From: an uncultured Hungatella sp.
Lineage (GTDB): Bacteria; Bacillota; Clostridia; Lachnospirales; Lachnospiraceae
Assembly: GCA_910585435.1 (NCBI GenBank)
Contig: CAJUEJ010000001.1
Location: 80,905-144,904, forward strand
Length of the DNA: 64,000 nt
Direction: 5' to 3'
How positions within the stretch are numbered: the stretch's first letter is position 1; each line of letters starts with the position of its first letter. The position numbers were made by a program, and so were the translations under genes. The notes under the pieces were generated by a model that was not told the DNA's origin, searched no databases, and worked only from the letters and a program-made list of their open reading frames with translations. Below, in pieces: positions 51,470 through 60,024 of this stretch.

Positions 51470-51985
51470 ATGAGTCTTTTGGGAAAAATAATGGATAGCA
51501 TGCGGTTAAGCGACGACGATGACGATTACTTCTTAGATGATGATTATGAAGATGAAAGACCTGCCAGAAAAAGCCTTTTTGCGAAAAAAGACAATGACTA
51601 TTACGATGACTACGATGAGGAGGACGAGCCTTCCAAGCCAAGATTTTTAGGACGATCTTCTGCAAAGGTTGTGCCCATGAAGCAACAGCAGCCTAAATCA
51701 GAGTTTATTACGATCCGACCGGTTTCTATAGAAGATTCCAAGGAAATCGGGGATTATCTGCTGGAAGGCAAGACGGTGGCTATCAATATGGAAGGCCTGC
51801 ATATGGAGGTGGCTCAGAGGATTATTGACTTTACCTCAGGCGCTACCTATGCCATCAACGGCAATCTTCAGAAGATATCCAACTATATATTTATTGCAGC
51901 GCCTGAGTCAGTGGCTCTTTCCGGCGATTTTCAGGATATGCAGGGCGGAAGCCTGGATATTTCCGGTATGAATCGGAGACTGTAG
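51470..51985 (+). CDS. sepF: cell-division protein SepF
   Basis: 171 residues. A short amphipathic N-terminus (MSLLGKIMDSMRLS) binds the membrane; an acidic, Asp/Tyr-rich linker (DDDDYFLDDDYEDERP) follows; the C-terminal SepF domain (about 80-165: FITIRPVSIEDSKEIGDYLLEGKTVAINMEG, AQRIIDFTSGATYAINGNLQKISNYIFIAAPESV) polymerises and binds FtsZ at the septum. Directly behind yggS with 2 bp between them. A hairpin terminates the unit downstream. Confidence 0.95.
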   Translation: MSLLGKIMDSMRLSDDDDDYFLDDDYEDERPARKSLFAKKDNDYYDDYDEEDEPSKPRFLGRSSAKVVPMKQQQPKSEFITIRPVSIEDSKEIGDYLLEGKTVAINMEGLHMEVAQRIIDFTSGATYAINGNLQKISNYIFIAAPESVALSGDFQDMQGGSLDISGMNRRL

Positions 51986-52035
51986 CCAGGAGGCGGCAGA
52001 TACATGGATGAATAAAGAGGATAAGAACAAAAGTG

Positions 52036-52067
52036 AGCAGACGGTCTCTCTGACCGTTTGCTTTCTT
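52036..52067 (+). terminator. hairpin between sepF and aroB
   Basis: AGCAGACGGTC (52036-52046) pairs with GACCGTTTGCT (52052-52062, one G-U pair), followed by a weak T-rich tail TTCTT. It supports placing the aroB start downstream. Confidence 0.6.
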
Positions 52068-52088
52068 AGTATCAAAAAGGAGAAAAAC

Positions 52089-53177
52089 GTGGAGAATAGA
52101 ATCGGAGTACATCGGGATAAGAGGCATATTTATGATATTTTGATTTCCACATCCTTCGGACAGCTGGCAGAGGAGGTCAGCAAACTGAAGGTGAAGGATC
52201 GGAGAATCTGTATTGTGACAGATTCCGTGGTGGCCGGATTATATCTTGAGGCTGTGGCAGGCATTCTGTCAGGATGCTGCAGACAGGTCATAAGCTTTCA
52301 GTTTCCTGCCGGGGAGGAGCACAAGAATCTAAACACCGTGGAGAAGCTGTATGAGACGCTGATCCTCCATCATTTTGACAGGAAGGATCTGCTGGTGGCT
52401 TTAGGCGGCGGAGTGACAGGGGATCTGTGCGGGTATGCTGCGGCCACGTATTTAAGAGGCGTGTCTTTTATTCAGATTCCCACCACGCTGCTGGCCCAGG
52501 TAGACAGCAGCATCGGAGGAAAGACAGGGGTGGATTTTGGCTCCTATAAAAATATGGTAGGCGCGTTTCACATGCCCAGGCTGGTCTATACCAATGTCAG
52601 CACCTTACTGACCCTTCCCGAAGAGCAGTTTACCTCCGGCATGGGGGAGATCATAAAGCATGGCCTCATTAAGGACAAGGCATACTATCAGTGGCTTTCA
52701 GAGCATGCAGGCCAGATTATGGGCCGGAATCTGGATGTGTGCATGGAGATGATCCGAGGAAGCGATGAGATAAAGAGGCGAGTTGTGGAGGAGGATCCCA
52801 TGGAAGAGGGGGAGAGGGCCCTGCTAAATTTCGGGCATACCCTGGGACATGCCATCGAAAAGCAGAAGAATTTCCAGATGCTTCATGGCCACTGTGTGGC
52901 AGTGGGGGCACTGGCGGCTGCCTGGATATCTGAGGAAAAAGGTATGATTTCCAGGGAGCAGGTGCTGGAATTGAAAAAAAGGATGGAACAGTTCCATATG
53001 CCCGTATCTGTCTGCGGTGTGGATCCGGACCAGGTGATAGATGCCACCCAAAACGATAAGAAGATGGACGGCGGAAGCATTCAGTTCATTTTGTTAAAAG
53101 AGATAGGCCAGGCAGTCATAGACAGGCAGGTGGCCCGGGAAGAGATGAGGCGGGGGCTTTTAAAAGTCCTTGCATGA
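52089..53177 (+). CDS. aroB: 3-dehydroquinate synthase
   Basis: Second step of the shikimate pathway to aromatic amino acids. NAD-binding GGGVTGDLCGYAAATYLRGV and IPTTLLAQVDSSIGGKTGVD are conserved; zinc ligands lie in GMGEIIKHGL, LLNFGHTLGHAIE and HGHCVAVG. The start GTG 52089 follows AAAAGGAG and gives 362 residues, the normal size; the upstream in-frame ATG at 52008 would run through the terminator hairpin. lspA follows after 29 bp. Other aro genes are not in the window. Confidence 0.95.
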   Translation: MENRIGVHRDKRHIYDILISTSFGQLAEEVSKLKVKDRRICIVTDSVVAGLYLEAVAGILSGCCRQVISFQFPAGEEHKNLNTVEKLYETLILHHFDRKDLLVALGGGVTGDLCGYAAATYLRGVSFIQIPTTLLAQVDSSIGGKTGVDFGSYKNMVGAFHMPRLVYTNVSTLLTLPEEQFTSGMGEIIKHGLIKDKAYYQWLSEHAGQIMGRNLDVCMEMIRGSDEIKRRVVEEDPMEEGERALLNFGHTLGHAIEKQKNFQMLHGHCVAVGALAAAWISEEKGMISREQVLELKKRMEQFHMPVSVCGVDPDQVIDATQNDKKMDGGSIQFILLKEIGQAVIDRQVAREEMRRGLLKVLA

Positions 53178-53206
53178 AAGAGAACCTATATGAATAAGGA
53201 GAACCA

Positions 53207-53758
53207 ATGAACGGGAAGAGGAAGACAATCCCCGGCTTTTTAGCAGGGGTAATCATATTGACCGGATTTGACCAGTGGACCAAAAGCCTGGTGACAGCCG
53301 GACTGAAGGGAAAGTCGCCAGTGGTTTTATGGGAAGGAGTTTTTGAGCTTCTTTACTCGGAGAACCGGGGAGCAGCCTTCGGCATGCTTCAGGGGCGGCA
53401 GTTCTTTTTCTTTGTGGTGGCTGCGGCCGTATTTCTGGCAGTGATTTATGCCATGTGGAAGCTTCCCGAAGAGAGGAAATATCTTCCTCTTAAAATCTGT
53501 CTTACCCTGATAGCATCGGGGGCGGCAGGGAACCTGATTGACAGGGTTATCCAGGGGTATGTGGTGGATTTTCTGTATTTCAAGCTGATTGACTTCCCCA
53601 TATTCAATGTGGCGGATTGCTATGTGACAGTGGCTGCGGCTGTATTATTGTTTCTGGTGTTAAAGGTTTATTCCGACGAGGATTTTGATGTGTTAAAGCC
53701 GAAAACCTCAGACAAAGCTTCGGATGGCAAAGGGGCCGGGGAAAGGAGCATTAAGTGA
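53207..53758 (+). CDS. lspA: lipoprotein signal peptidase II
   Basis: Cleaves prolipoprotein signal peptides in the membrane, as needed for the lipoproteins at 1712 and 38650. 183 residues with four helices; the catalytic aspartates are in AGNLIDRVIQGYVVDFL and FNVADCYV. The start motif ITGFDQWTKSLV and ENRGAAFG are conserved. The C-terminal 25 residues are a charged extension. The stop overlaps the rluD start by 4 bp (GTGA), showing coupling; lspA-rluD is a widely conserved pair. Confidence 0.95.
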   Translation: MNGKRKTIPGFLAGVIILTGFDQWTKSLVTAGLKGKSPVVLWEGVFELLYSENRGAAFGMLQGRQFFFFVVAAAVFLAVIYAMWKLPEERKYLPLKICLTLIASGAAGNLIDRVIQGYVVDFLYFKLIDFPIFNVADCYVTVAAAVLLFLVLKVYSDEDFDVLKPKTSDKASDGKGAGERSIK

Positions 53759-54669
53759 GACAAAAATATCTGGTGCCGGAGGAGCAGGAGGATGTCCGCA
53801 TCGACCGGTATCTGGCGGAGAGCTGTGAGAGCCTGTCCCGCTCCTATATCCAGAAGCTTTTGAAGAATGGCGAGGTTCTGGTAGACGGGAAGGCTGTGAA
53901 AGCCAGCTACAGGGTGTGTCCCGGAGACCAGGTTCTTGTGGATATTCCTGAGGCAGTTCAGCCGGAGATTCAGGCTCAGGACATGGAGCTGGATATCCTG
54001 TATGAGGATTCGGATGTGATTCTGGTAAATAAGCCCAAGGGAATGGTGGTTCATCCGGCTGCCGGACATTTAAACGATACTTTGGTTAACGGATTGATGG
54101 CTCACTGCAGGGATCAGCTGTCCGGAATCAACGGTGTGATGCGGCCGGGGATTGTCCATCGGATTGACATGGACACCACAGGGGTTCTGATTGCCTGCAA
54201 GAATGATTTTGCCCACAACCAGATTGCCGCCCAGCTAAAGGAGCATTCCATCACCAGGAAATACCTGGCTGTGGTTCACGGTGTCATAAAGGAAGATGAG
54301 GGAACGGTGGACGCTCCCATCGGCAGACATCCGGTGGAGAGAAAAAAGATGAGTGTCAATGAGAAAAACGGCAGGCATGCAGTGACCCACTATCGGGTCC
54401 TGCGCCGGTTTTCCGGCTATACGTATATTGAATGTCAGCTGGAGACAGGGAGAACCCACCAGATTCGTGTGCATATGGCAAGCATCGGCCATCCTCTGGT
54501 GGGCGATGAGGTGTACGGGCCCCGCAAGTGCCCCTTTTCCCTTCAGGGACAGACCTTACATGCGGCGGTTTTAGGGTTTATCCATCCCCGGACAGGAGAG
54601 TACCTGGAGTTTTGGGCACCTTTGCCGGAGTATTTTGAAAAGCTGTTGAAAAAATTGGAAAATGAATAA
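53755..54669 (+). CDS. rluD: RluA/RluD-family pseudouridine synthase
   Basis: Makes pseudouridine in 23S rRNA. 304 residues: N-terminal S4 RNA-binding domain (IDRYLAESCESLSRSYIQKLLKNGEVLVDGKAVK) and catalytic domain with the conserved Asp in VHRIDMDTTGVL, plus ITRKYLAVVHG and ETGRTHQIRVHMASIGHPLVGDEVYG. Start GTG 53755 overlaps the lspA stop, with GAAAGGAG upstream. Whether it is RluD or a paralogue of the same class cannot be told from the sequence. Confidence 0.94.
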   Translation: MRQKYLVPEEQEDVRIDRYLAESCESLSRSYIQKLLKNGEVLVDGKAVKASYRVCPGDQVLVDIPEAVQPEIQAQDMELDILYEDSDVILVNKPKGMVVHPAAGHLNDTLVNGLMAHCRDQLSGINGVMRPGIVHRIDMDTTGVLIACKNDFAHNQIAAQLKEHSITRKYLAVVHGVIKEDEGTVDAPIGRHPVERKKMSVNEKNGRHAVTHYRVLRRFSGYTYIECQLETGRTHQIRVHMASIGHPLVGDEVYGPRKCPFSLQGQTLHAAVLGFIHPRTGEYLEFWAPLPEYFEKLLKKLENE

Positions 54670-54689
54670 TGTGTGGCAGGAGACAAAGG

Positions 54690-55355
54690 ATGAATATATT
54701 TGATATTTTAGGGCCGGTGATGGTAGGGCCCTCCAGCTCCCACACTGCAGGGGCTGTGCGGATTGGATTGATCACGAAAAAGCTTTTAGGCTCTGTGCCG
54801 GTGAAGGCAGATATTACCCTGTCAGGCTCTTTTGCGGCTACCAGCGTGGGACACGGGACGGATAAGGCCCTGGTGGCCGGGCTTTTGGGTATGGACACAG
54901 ACAATATCCGGATCCCGGAAAGCTTTCAGCTTGCCGGGGAGCAGAAGATGGAGTTTACATTTTCCAAGATGAATATCCGGGATGCCCATCCCAACACGGC
55001 TCTTTTAAAGGTGGAGGCGGCAAGCGGCCGGACGGTGGAGGTTCAGGCTTCTTCCCTGGGAGGCGGCCGGATCATGATAAATAAACTGGACGGGATCCAG
55101 ATCAATGTGACCGGAGAGCGGCCGGCGCTGATTGTCCATAACCTGGATCAGCCGGGCCATGTGGCGGAGGTCACTTCCCTGATGGCCCACAAATCCATCA
55201 ATATTGCAACCATGAATGTATACCGGGATAAGCGGGGAGGCTATGCGGTCATGGTTCTTGAGACAGACCAGAATATTCCGGACTCTGCCGTTGAGTGGTT
55301 AAAGCGGGTGGAGGGCATCATAAAGGTGACTCGTTTGAATATAGGGGATGAGTGA
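54690..55355 (+). CDS. sdaAB: L-serine dehydratase, beta subunit
   Basis: One of two chains of the iron-sulfur L-serine ammonia-lyase making pyruvate. 221 residues: FDILGPVMVGPSSSHTAGAVRIG at the start and a C-terminal ACT-like domain (LIVHNLDQPGHVAEVTSLMAHKSINIATMNVYR). The frame is open to 54669, but ATG 54690 has AGGAG ahead. Its stop lies 10 bp before the alpha-subunit start. Confidence 0.95.
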   Translation: MNIFDILGPVMVGPSSSHTAGAVRIGLITKKLLGSVPVKADITLSGSFAATSVGHGTDKALVAGLLGMDTDNIRIPESFQLAGEQKMEFTFSKMNIRDAHPNTALLKVEAASGRTVEVQASSLGGGRIMINKLDGIQINVTGERPALIVHNLDQPGHVAEVTSLMAHKSINIATMNVYRDKRGGYAVMVLETDQNIPDSAVEWLKRVEGIIKVTRLNIGDE

Positions 55356-55365
55356 GGGAAATGGT

Positions 55366-56247
55366 ATGGCATATAATTCGTTAAAAGAGATTGTTGACTA
55401 CTGCGATAAAAAGGGCGTATCCTTTTTCCAGGCGGTTCTGGAGGATGACATGGACGAGCGGAAGGTGACTGAGAAAGAGTCCATGGATCAGATGTATGCC
55501 ATGTGGGATGCCATGCTTCTTGCCTCCGCCACCTATGATGGAGGCTTAAAGTCCGCCAGCGGGCTGACAGGAGGGCAGGGGGCTGCCATGGAGCAGTACC
55601 GGAAGGCAGGAAAGACCCTGTGCGGGGATTTTATCAGCCAGGTTGTGGCCCAGGCCCTGGAGATGGGAGAGTCCAACGCCTGCATGAAGCGGATCGTAGC
55701 GGCTCCCACTGCCGGCTCCTGCGGTGTGCTGCCGGCTGTGCTGATTCCTTATTATCGGATGTATCAGGAGGATACGGCGGATATTCACCAGGCGATGATC
55801 AAAAGCCTGTACGTAGCCGCCGGGATCGGTCAGGTGATTGCTGCCCGGGCGTTTATCGCCGGAGCGGCGGGAGGATGCCAGGCGGAGATCGGCGCGGCTT
55901 CCTCTATGGCAGCAGGAGCCCTGGTCTCTTTAAAAGGCGGGGACAACCAGCAGATCTGCCATGCCAGCGCCATTGCCATGAAAAGCCTTCTGGGGCTTGT
56001 CTGCGATCCGGTGGCCGGCCTGGTGGAGGTGCCCTGTGTAAAGCGGAATGTGACAGGGGCAGTCAATGCCCTGACAGCCGCAGATATGGCTCTGGCAGGG
56101 ATCACCAGCGCTATCCCGGCGGATCAGGTGTTTGACGCCATGAGGGAAGTGGGAGAGAAGATGCATCTCTCCCTGAAAGAGACAGGAGAGGGAGGGCTGG
56201 CTGCCACGTCTGAGGGAATTCGGATTACAAAATCGTTAATTAAATAA
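55366..56247 (+). CDS. sdaAA: L-serine dehydratase, alpha subunit
   Basis: The catalytic [4Fe-4S] subunit, 293 residues. Conserved segments: AAPTAGSCGVLPAVLIPYY, AAGGCQAEIGAASSMAAGALV, DPVAGLVEVPCVKRNV. The cysteines in these motifs are cluster ligands. ATG 55366 follows GAGGG; the ATG at 55348 overlaps the beta-subunit stop and is less likely. Oxygen-sensitive, fitting an anaerobe. The two genes form an operon after lspA-rluD. Confidence 0.95.
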   Translation: MAYNSLKEIVDYCDKKGVSFFQAVLEDDMDERKVTEKESMDQMYAMWDAMLLASATYDGGLKSASGLTGGQGAAMEQYRKAGKTLCGDFISQVVAQALEMGESNACMKRIVAAPTAGSCGVLPAVLIPYYRMYQEDTADIHQAMIKSLYVAAGIGQVIAARAFIAGAAGGCQAEIGAASSMAAGALVSLKGGDNQQICHASAIAMKSLLGLVCDPVAGLVEVPCVKRNVTGAVNALTAADMALAGITSAIPADQVFDAMREVGEKMHLSLKETGEGGLAATSEGIRITKSLIK

Positions 56248-56373
56248 TTGTTTGTAACTATTCCTATACTTTTTCTCTTTTTTGATGTATAATAAAGTAT
56301 ATCATAACAATTTGTATTTACAATAGTATCCCAGAAAAGCCATGGAGAAGGTAAGAATGTACTGCGGGGAAGC

Positions 56374-56402
56374 TCAGGCACAGAGAGACTGAGGCAGTAC
56401 AT
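56374..56402 (+). repeat. dispersed intergenic repeat, copy D (divergent)
   Basis: TCAGGCACAGAGAGACT followed by GAGGCAGTACAT shares the core with copies A-C but lacks the CACAAAA part. It lies about 128 bp before the kinase-like gene. Confidence 0.5.
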
Positions 56403-56529
56403 AAGAAAATCGGGGGGAAGATATGACGGTTAAGGGGTTTAAACCGTTGCGTCGAATCCGGGCTGAGACAACTATATGGGATTGTGTGCCTCAAACAGAG
56501 ACACAAGGGACATCGAAAGGAGGATTTAT

Positions 56530-57165
56530 ATGAAGGGAAATTTAGTAATCACAATCGGAAGGCAGTGCGGAAGTCAGGGAAGGATCATCGGACAGACGCT
56601 TGCCAAGGCAATGGGAGTAAAGTGCTATGACAAGGAGCTTTTGTCAGAGGCGGCGAAAAACAGCGGTTTATGCGAGGAGCTGTTCGAGACCCACGATGAG
56701 AAGCCTACCAACAGCTTTCTCTATTCATTAGTTATGGATACGTATTCTATGGGCTATAATTCATCTGCTTATCTGGATATGCCTATTAATCATAAGATTT
56801 TTCTGGCGCAGTTTGATACCATTAAAAAGTTGGCAGATGAGGAGTCCTGTGTGATTGTAGGCCGCTGCGCAGACTATGCCCTGGCAGAGTATCCCAACAC
56901 AGTGACTGTGTTTATCACAGCCAATGAAGCGGATAAACTGGCATACCTTCAAAAGGTCAACAACGTGACGGAAGCAAAAGCCAAGGATATTATGGTGAAG
57001 ACTGACAAAAAGAGAGCCAGCTACTACAATTACTATGCCAGCAAGCGCTGGGGCGAGGCAAAGGGATACGATCTGTGTATCAACAGCAGCGCAGTGGGAA
57101 TCGAGGGAGCTGTGAAGGTGATTCAGGAATTTGCGAAGCTGAAGATGGAGAAGAACAAGGCGTAA
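56530..57165 (+). CDS. cytidylate-kinase-like family protein
   Basis: 211-residue P-loop nucleotide-kinase-like protein. The N-terminal VITIGRQCGSQGRIIGQTLAKAMG is a variant P-loop, typical of the Cytidylate_kin2 family that is common in Clostridia and not the housekeeping Cmk. Further DKELLSEAAKNSGL and CVIVGRCADYAL. A perfect AAAGGAGG precedes ATG 56530. Substrate is unknown. It follows the sdaA genes after 282 bp with no other gene. Confidence 0.85.
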   Translation: MKGNLVITIGRQCGSQGRIIGQTLAKAMGVKCYDKELLSEAAKNSGLCEELFETHDEKPTNSFLYSLVMDTYSMGYNSSAYLDMPINHKIFLAQFDTIKKLADEESCVIVGRCADYALAEYPNTVTVFITANEADKLAYLQKVNNVTEAKAKDIMVKTDKKRASYYNYYASKRWGEAKGYDLCINSSAVGIEGAVKVIQEFAKLKMEKNKA

Positions 57166-57214
57166 ACAGGTGGTGAATGGGATGTGTAATCAGGAATTAT
57201 GCATCTTGCCTGAA

Positions 57215-57284
57215 TTTCCATCTGTTGCGTTGGATTTTCTAGCCGTAGCCACCGCTACGCCGTCGAAAATCCGCCTTGCAGATG
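57215..57284. repeat. hairpin repeat, copy 2
   Basis: A long imperfect palindrome: CATCTG/CAGATG (57219-57224 with 57279-57284), GGATTTTC/GAAAATCC (57232-57239 with 57265-57272) and CGTAGC-CACC-GCTACG (57244-57259). Shares AATTTCCATCTG and CCGCCTTGCAG with the copy inside the MITE. Confidence 0.65.
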
Positions 57285-57386
57285 AACAAATATGCCCGAT
57301 AAAGCGGGGCACGCTGTCCTGCGGAGTTTCGCCAGATATAATACGGTCAAGACACTAGAAATAAGTGCAGCGATATTCCTGAGGAC

Positions 57387-57436
57387 AAAAGGGCTGCCGC
57401 GCCGGGAAACATTTCCCTGGCACGGCAGCCCTTTTT
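57387..57436. terminator. strong two-way terminator
   Basis: AAAAGGGCTGCCG (57387-57399) pairs with CGGCAGCCCTTTT (57423-57434), with GGGAAA/TTTCCC inside. T or A runs on both sides fit use by the convergent kinase-like and DeoR genes. Confidence 0.9.
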
Positions 57437-57441
57437 AAATA

Positions 57442-58203
57442 TTAGCCGGCGATAATCAGGGATACCTGATGTGCCGCCGCATAATCACAGAAATCTGCAT
57501 CCGGTTTCTGGTCTGTAACAATACCTGTCAAATCTTTTACATCGCAGTAGGTAAGCAGAGACACGCTGCTGAATTTGCTGGAATCTGCCAGCAGATACTT
57601 CTCCATACTTTTTTTCACAGCCATTTCCTTGATACACGTCTCCTCCGGGGAGGAGTTGGTGGCGCCGTTTTCCAGAGTGATTCCGGTGGCGGACAAAAAG
57701 GCTTTCTGGATGTTGTAGGAGGACAAAAGCCTGGCAGCATTATTCCCTGTAAAGGACAGGGTCTTCCGGTTCAGGGTGCCTGACAAGGAAATCAGGTTAA
57801 TGTTAGCGTAAGGGATGGCCTGAACCATGACCTCGATGCTGTTGGTCAGCAGGGTAATCCGTTTCTCCTTTAAATGCTCCAGCATGTACAGGGTGGTAGT
57901 GCCGGAATCGATGAAGATGCTGTCTCCTTCCTGCACCAGGGAGGCGGCTTTGGCGGAGATCAGACGTTTGGCGTTCTGATGCTTTACGTTCCGCTCGGCG
58001 AAGGACACCAGAGGCTTTTTCACCTGGGTGTTTACCATGACACCGCCGTAGGTCTTTACAATGTCTGGATTTTGAATGATTTCTTCAATATCTCTGCGGA
58101 TGGTATTCTTCGATACCTGAAAGATCTGACACAATTCATCCAGAGTTACGGTTTTGTGAGTGTAAATGTATTCTTCAATTTCAGAAATTCTCTGAGAACG
58201 CAT
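57442..58203 (-). CDS. DeoR-family transcriptional regulator
   Basis: 253 residues, typical sugar-catabolism repressor. N-terminal HTH (VTLDELCQIFQVSKNTIRRDIEEI) and a C-terminal phosphosugar-sensing domain (FIDSGTTTLYMLEHLKEKRITLLTNS, GIVTDQKPDADF). AGGGAGG ahead of the start. It lies downstream of the dehydrogenase gene on the same strand, 175 bp away; two 50-bp direct repeats fill that gap. It probably controls the surrounding catabolic genes or itself. Confidence 0.92.
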   Translation of the reverse strand: MRSQRISEIEEYIYTHKTVTLDELCQIFQVSKNTIRRDIEEIIQNPDIVKTYGGVMVNTQVKKPLVSFAERNVKHQNAKRLISAKAASLVQEGDSIFIDSGTTTLYMLEHLKEKRITLLTNSIEVMVQAIPYANINLISLSGTLNRKTLSFTGNNAARLLSSYNIQKAFLSATGITLENGATNSSPEETCIKEMAVKKSMEKYLLADSSKFSSVSLLTYCDVKDLTGIVTDQKPDADFCDYAAAHQVSLIIAG

Positions 58204-58240
58204 AGCTTACCTCCCTCTGGCTGGGAATCTGCAGCGGCCC

Positions 58241-58345
58241 GGCAGTTACTGCATTGCCAAACTTCCGGTGTACCCGGTATATGTTTGGGCCCGGCGGCAG
58301 TTACTGCATTGCAGAACTTCCGGTATACACAGCATACGTTTGGGC
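58241..58345 (-). repeat. two 50-bp direct repeats upstream of the DeoR gene
   Basis: 58241-58290 and 58296-58345 are the same sequence at about 43 of 50 positions. Each begins with the 11-bp palindrome GCAGTTACTGC and ends in ATGTTTGGGC or ACGTTTGGGC. Copy 1 also has CCAAAC/GTTTGG ends around CCGG blocks and can fold. The spacing between palindromes is 55 bp. Could be a regulator-binding array. Confidence 0.7.
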
Positions 58346-58378
58346 CGGGGCAGCGTCGGGCCGCTGAAAAAGTCTTCC

Positions 58379-59890
58379 TTAGATGGTTCCGTCCCAGGTG
58401 GAGACAGTGGTAGCCTTCTTCTCCTCCTCGTCGAACCAGCGGGTGGTGACAACCTTCTTCTCTGTGAAGAAGTAGAAGCCGTCTTTTCCAAGGGTGTGCA
58501 GGTCGCCGAAGAAGGACTGCTTGTGGCCGTTGAACGGGAACATGCCGATGGGTACTGGGATGCCTACGTTTACACCGATCATGCCGCCGTCTGTGTGGCG
58601 TGTGAATTCACGGGCATAGTGGCCGTTCTGGGTGAAGATAACGGAGCCGTTGGCAAATGGATTGGCGTTCATCACAGCCAGGCCCTCTTCAAAGTTCTTT
58701 ACACGTTTGATGCACAGAACCGGTCCGAATACTTCTCTGTCACCGATGGTCATGCCAGGCTCTACATGGTCGAAGATGGTGGGTCCTACATAGAATCCGC
58801 CCTCATAGCCTTCTACTACGGTGTCACGGCCGTCCAGAACCAGTTTGGCGCCTTCTTCCACGCCTTTGTTGATCCAGCCTACAACAGACTCTTTATGTTT
58901 TGCATTGATAACCGGCCCCAGCTGGGTGGTCTTGTCATAAGCAGGGCCTACCTTCAGTGCGCTTGCCTTCTTAACCAGGGCATCTACCAGCTGGTCTGCG
59001 ATGCTTTCCTGAACAACCACAACCGGAAGAGCCATGCAGCGCTCTCCGGCGCAGCCGAAGGAGGCATTGATGATGCCGGCAGCCGTTCTCTCGATGGGAG
59101 CGTCCTCCAGAACCAGAGCGTGGTTCTTTGCCTCGCACAGTGCCTGTACACGTTTGCCGTGAGCGGCAGCAGTGGAGTAAATATGTTTTCCTACGGAGGT
59201 GGAACCTACGAAGGAGATACCTGCGATGTCCGGATGGGTTAAGAAAATCTCAGCCTCATTTCTGGAGCAGGTTACGATGTTGACTACGCCGTCGGGAACG
59301 CCGGCCTCTTTATAAATTTCAGCGATTCTCATACAGGTCTGAGGCGTAAAGGTGGCAGCCTTCAGTACGATAGTGTTGCCGCAGGCGACACAGATAGGGG
59401 TCATCCATCCCATAGGAATCATGGCCGGGAAGTTGAAAGGAATGATTCCCGCAAATACGCCTAAGGGGCAGCGGTAAGCAACTGTGTCATAGCCTTTGGA
59501 GGCATCCATCAGGCTTTCGCCCATCATCAGAGACGGAGCGGAGATGGCCTGCTCGGTTCCCTCGATTGCCTTAAGTACATCACCCTCGGACTCGGCCCAG
59601 TTCTTGCCGTTCTCCCTTGCCACGGACATGGTCAGCTCTTCCATATGTGCATATAACAGCTCACGTACTTTGTAGAGAATCTGGACTCTCTTCTTTACCG
59701 GAGTTGCGGACCATCCGGGATAAGCAGCCTTTGCCGCTGCGATGGCTTCCTCTACCTCGTCTGCCGTACAGCAGGGAACCTTGGCGATGACTTCGCCGGT
59801 GCTTGGATTGTAAGCATCCGTGTACTTGTCCGTCCTGGACTCTTTGAAGGCACCGTTTACATAGTAGCCTAACTTCTTGATTTCGCTCAT
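58379..59890 (-). CDS. mmsA: CoA-acylating methylmalonate/malonate-semialdehyde dehydrogenase family
   Basis: 503-residue NAD-dependent aldehyde dehydrogenase of the MmsA/IolA type. Catalytic Cys in GCAGERCMA, N-terminal NPSTGEVIAKVP, GVFAGIIPFNFPAMIPMGWM typical of this CoA-acylating group, and the C-terminal FPFNGHKQSFFGDLHTLGKDG. In myo-inositol or valine pathways it forms acetyl- or propionyl-CoA. Its neighbours here are glycerate kinase and a GntP permease rather than iol genes, so the true aldehyde may differ (for example a semialdehyde from hydroxy acids); this is inference. Confidence 0.92.
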   Translation of the reverse strand: MSEIKKLGYYVNGAFKESRTDKYTDAYNPSTGEVIAKVPCCTADEVEEAIAAAKAAYPGWSATPVKKRVQILYKVRELLYAHMEELTMSVARENGKNWAESEGDVLKAIEGTEQAISAPSLMMGESLMDASKGYDTVAYRCPLGVFAGIIPFNFPAMIPMGWMTPICVACGNTIVLKAATFTPQTCMRIAEIYKEAGVPDGVVNIVTCSRNEAEIFLTHPDIAGISFVGSTSVGKHIYSTAAAHGKRVQALCEAKNHALVLEDAPIERTAAGIINASFGCAGERCMALPVVVVQESIADQLVDALVKKASALKVGPAYDKTTQLGPVINAKHKESVVGWINKGVEEGAKLVLDGRDTVVEGYEGGFYVGPTIFDHVEPGMTIGDREVFGPVLCIKRVKNFEEGLAVMNANPFANGSVIFTQNGHYAREFTRHTDGGMIGVNVGIPVPIGMFPFNGHKQSFFGDLHTLGKDGFYFFTEKKVVTTRWFDEEEKKATTVSTWDGTI

Positions 59891-60024
59891 GCTTTTAAAT
59901 CCGTCCTTTCTTAAAATGGATAAATGATTGTTAACTGATGGATAAATCTTATCACATTTTGGGTAACTTTACAATAGATATTTGGAAATTAATCCTCTAA
60001 AGTTTGCCGAAAAGTCTTTCTTGG

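Noticed and set aside
58268..59242. Long plus-strand frame (324 codons) opposite the dehydrogenase gene
   Set aside because: Antisense shadow of a strongly conserved enzyme; no family similarity, and no sign of a functional start.
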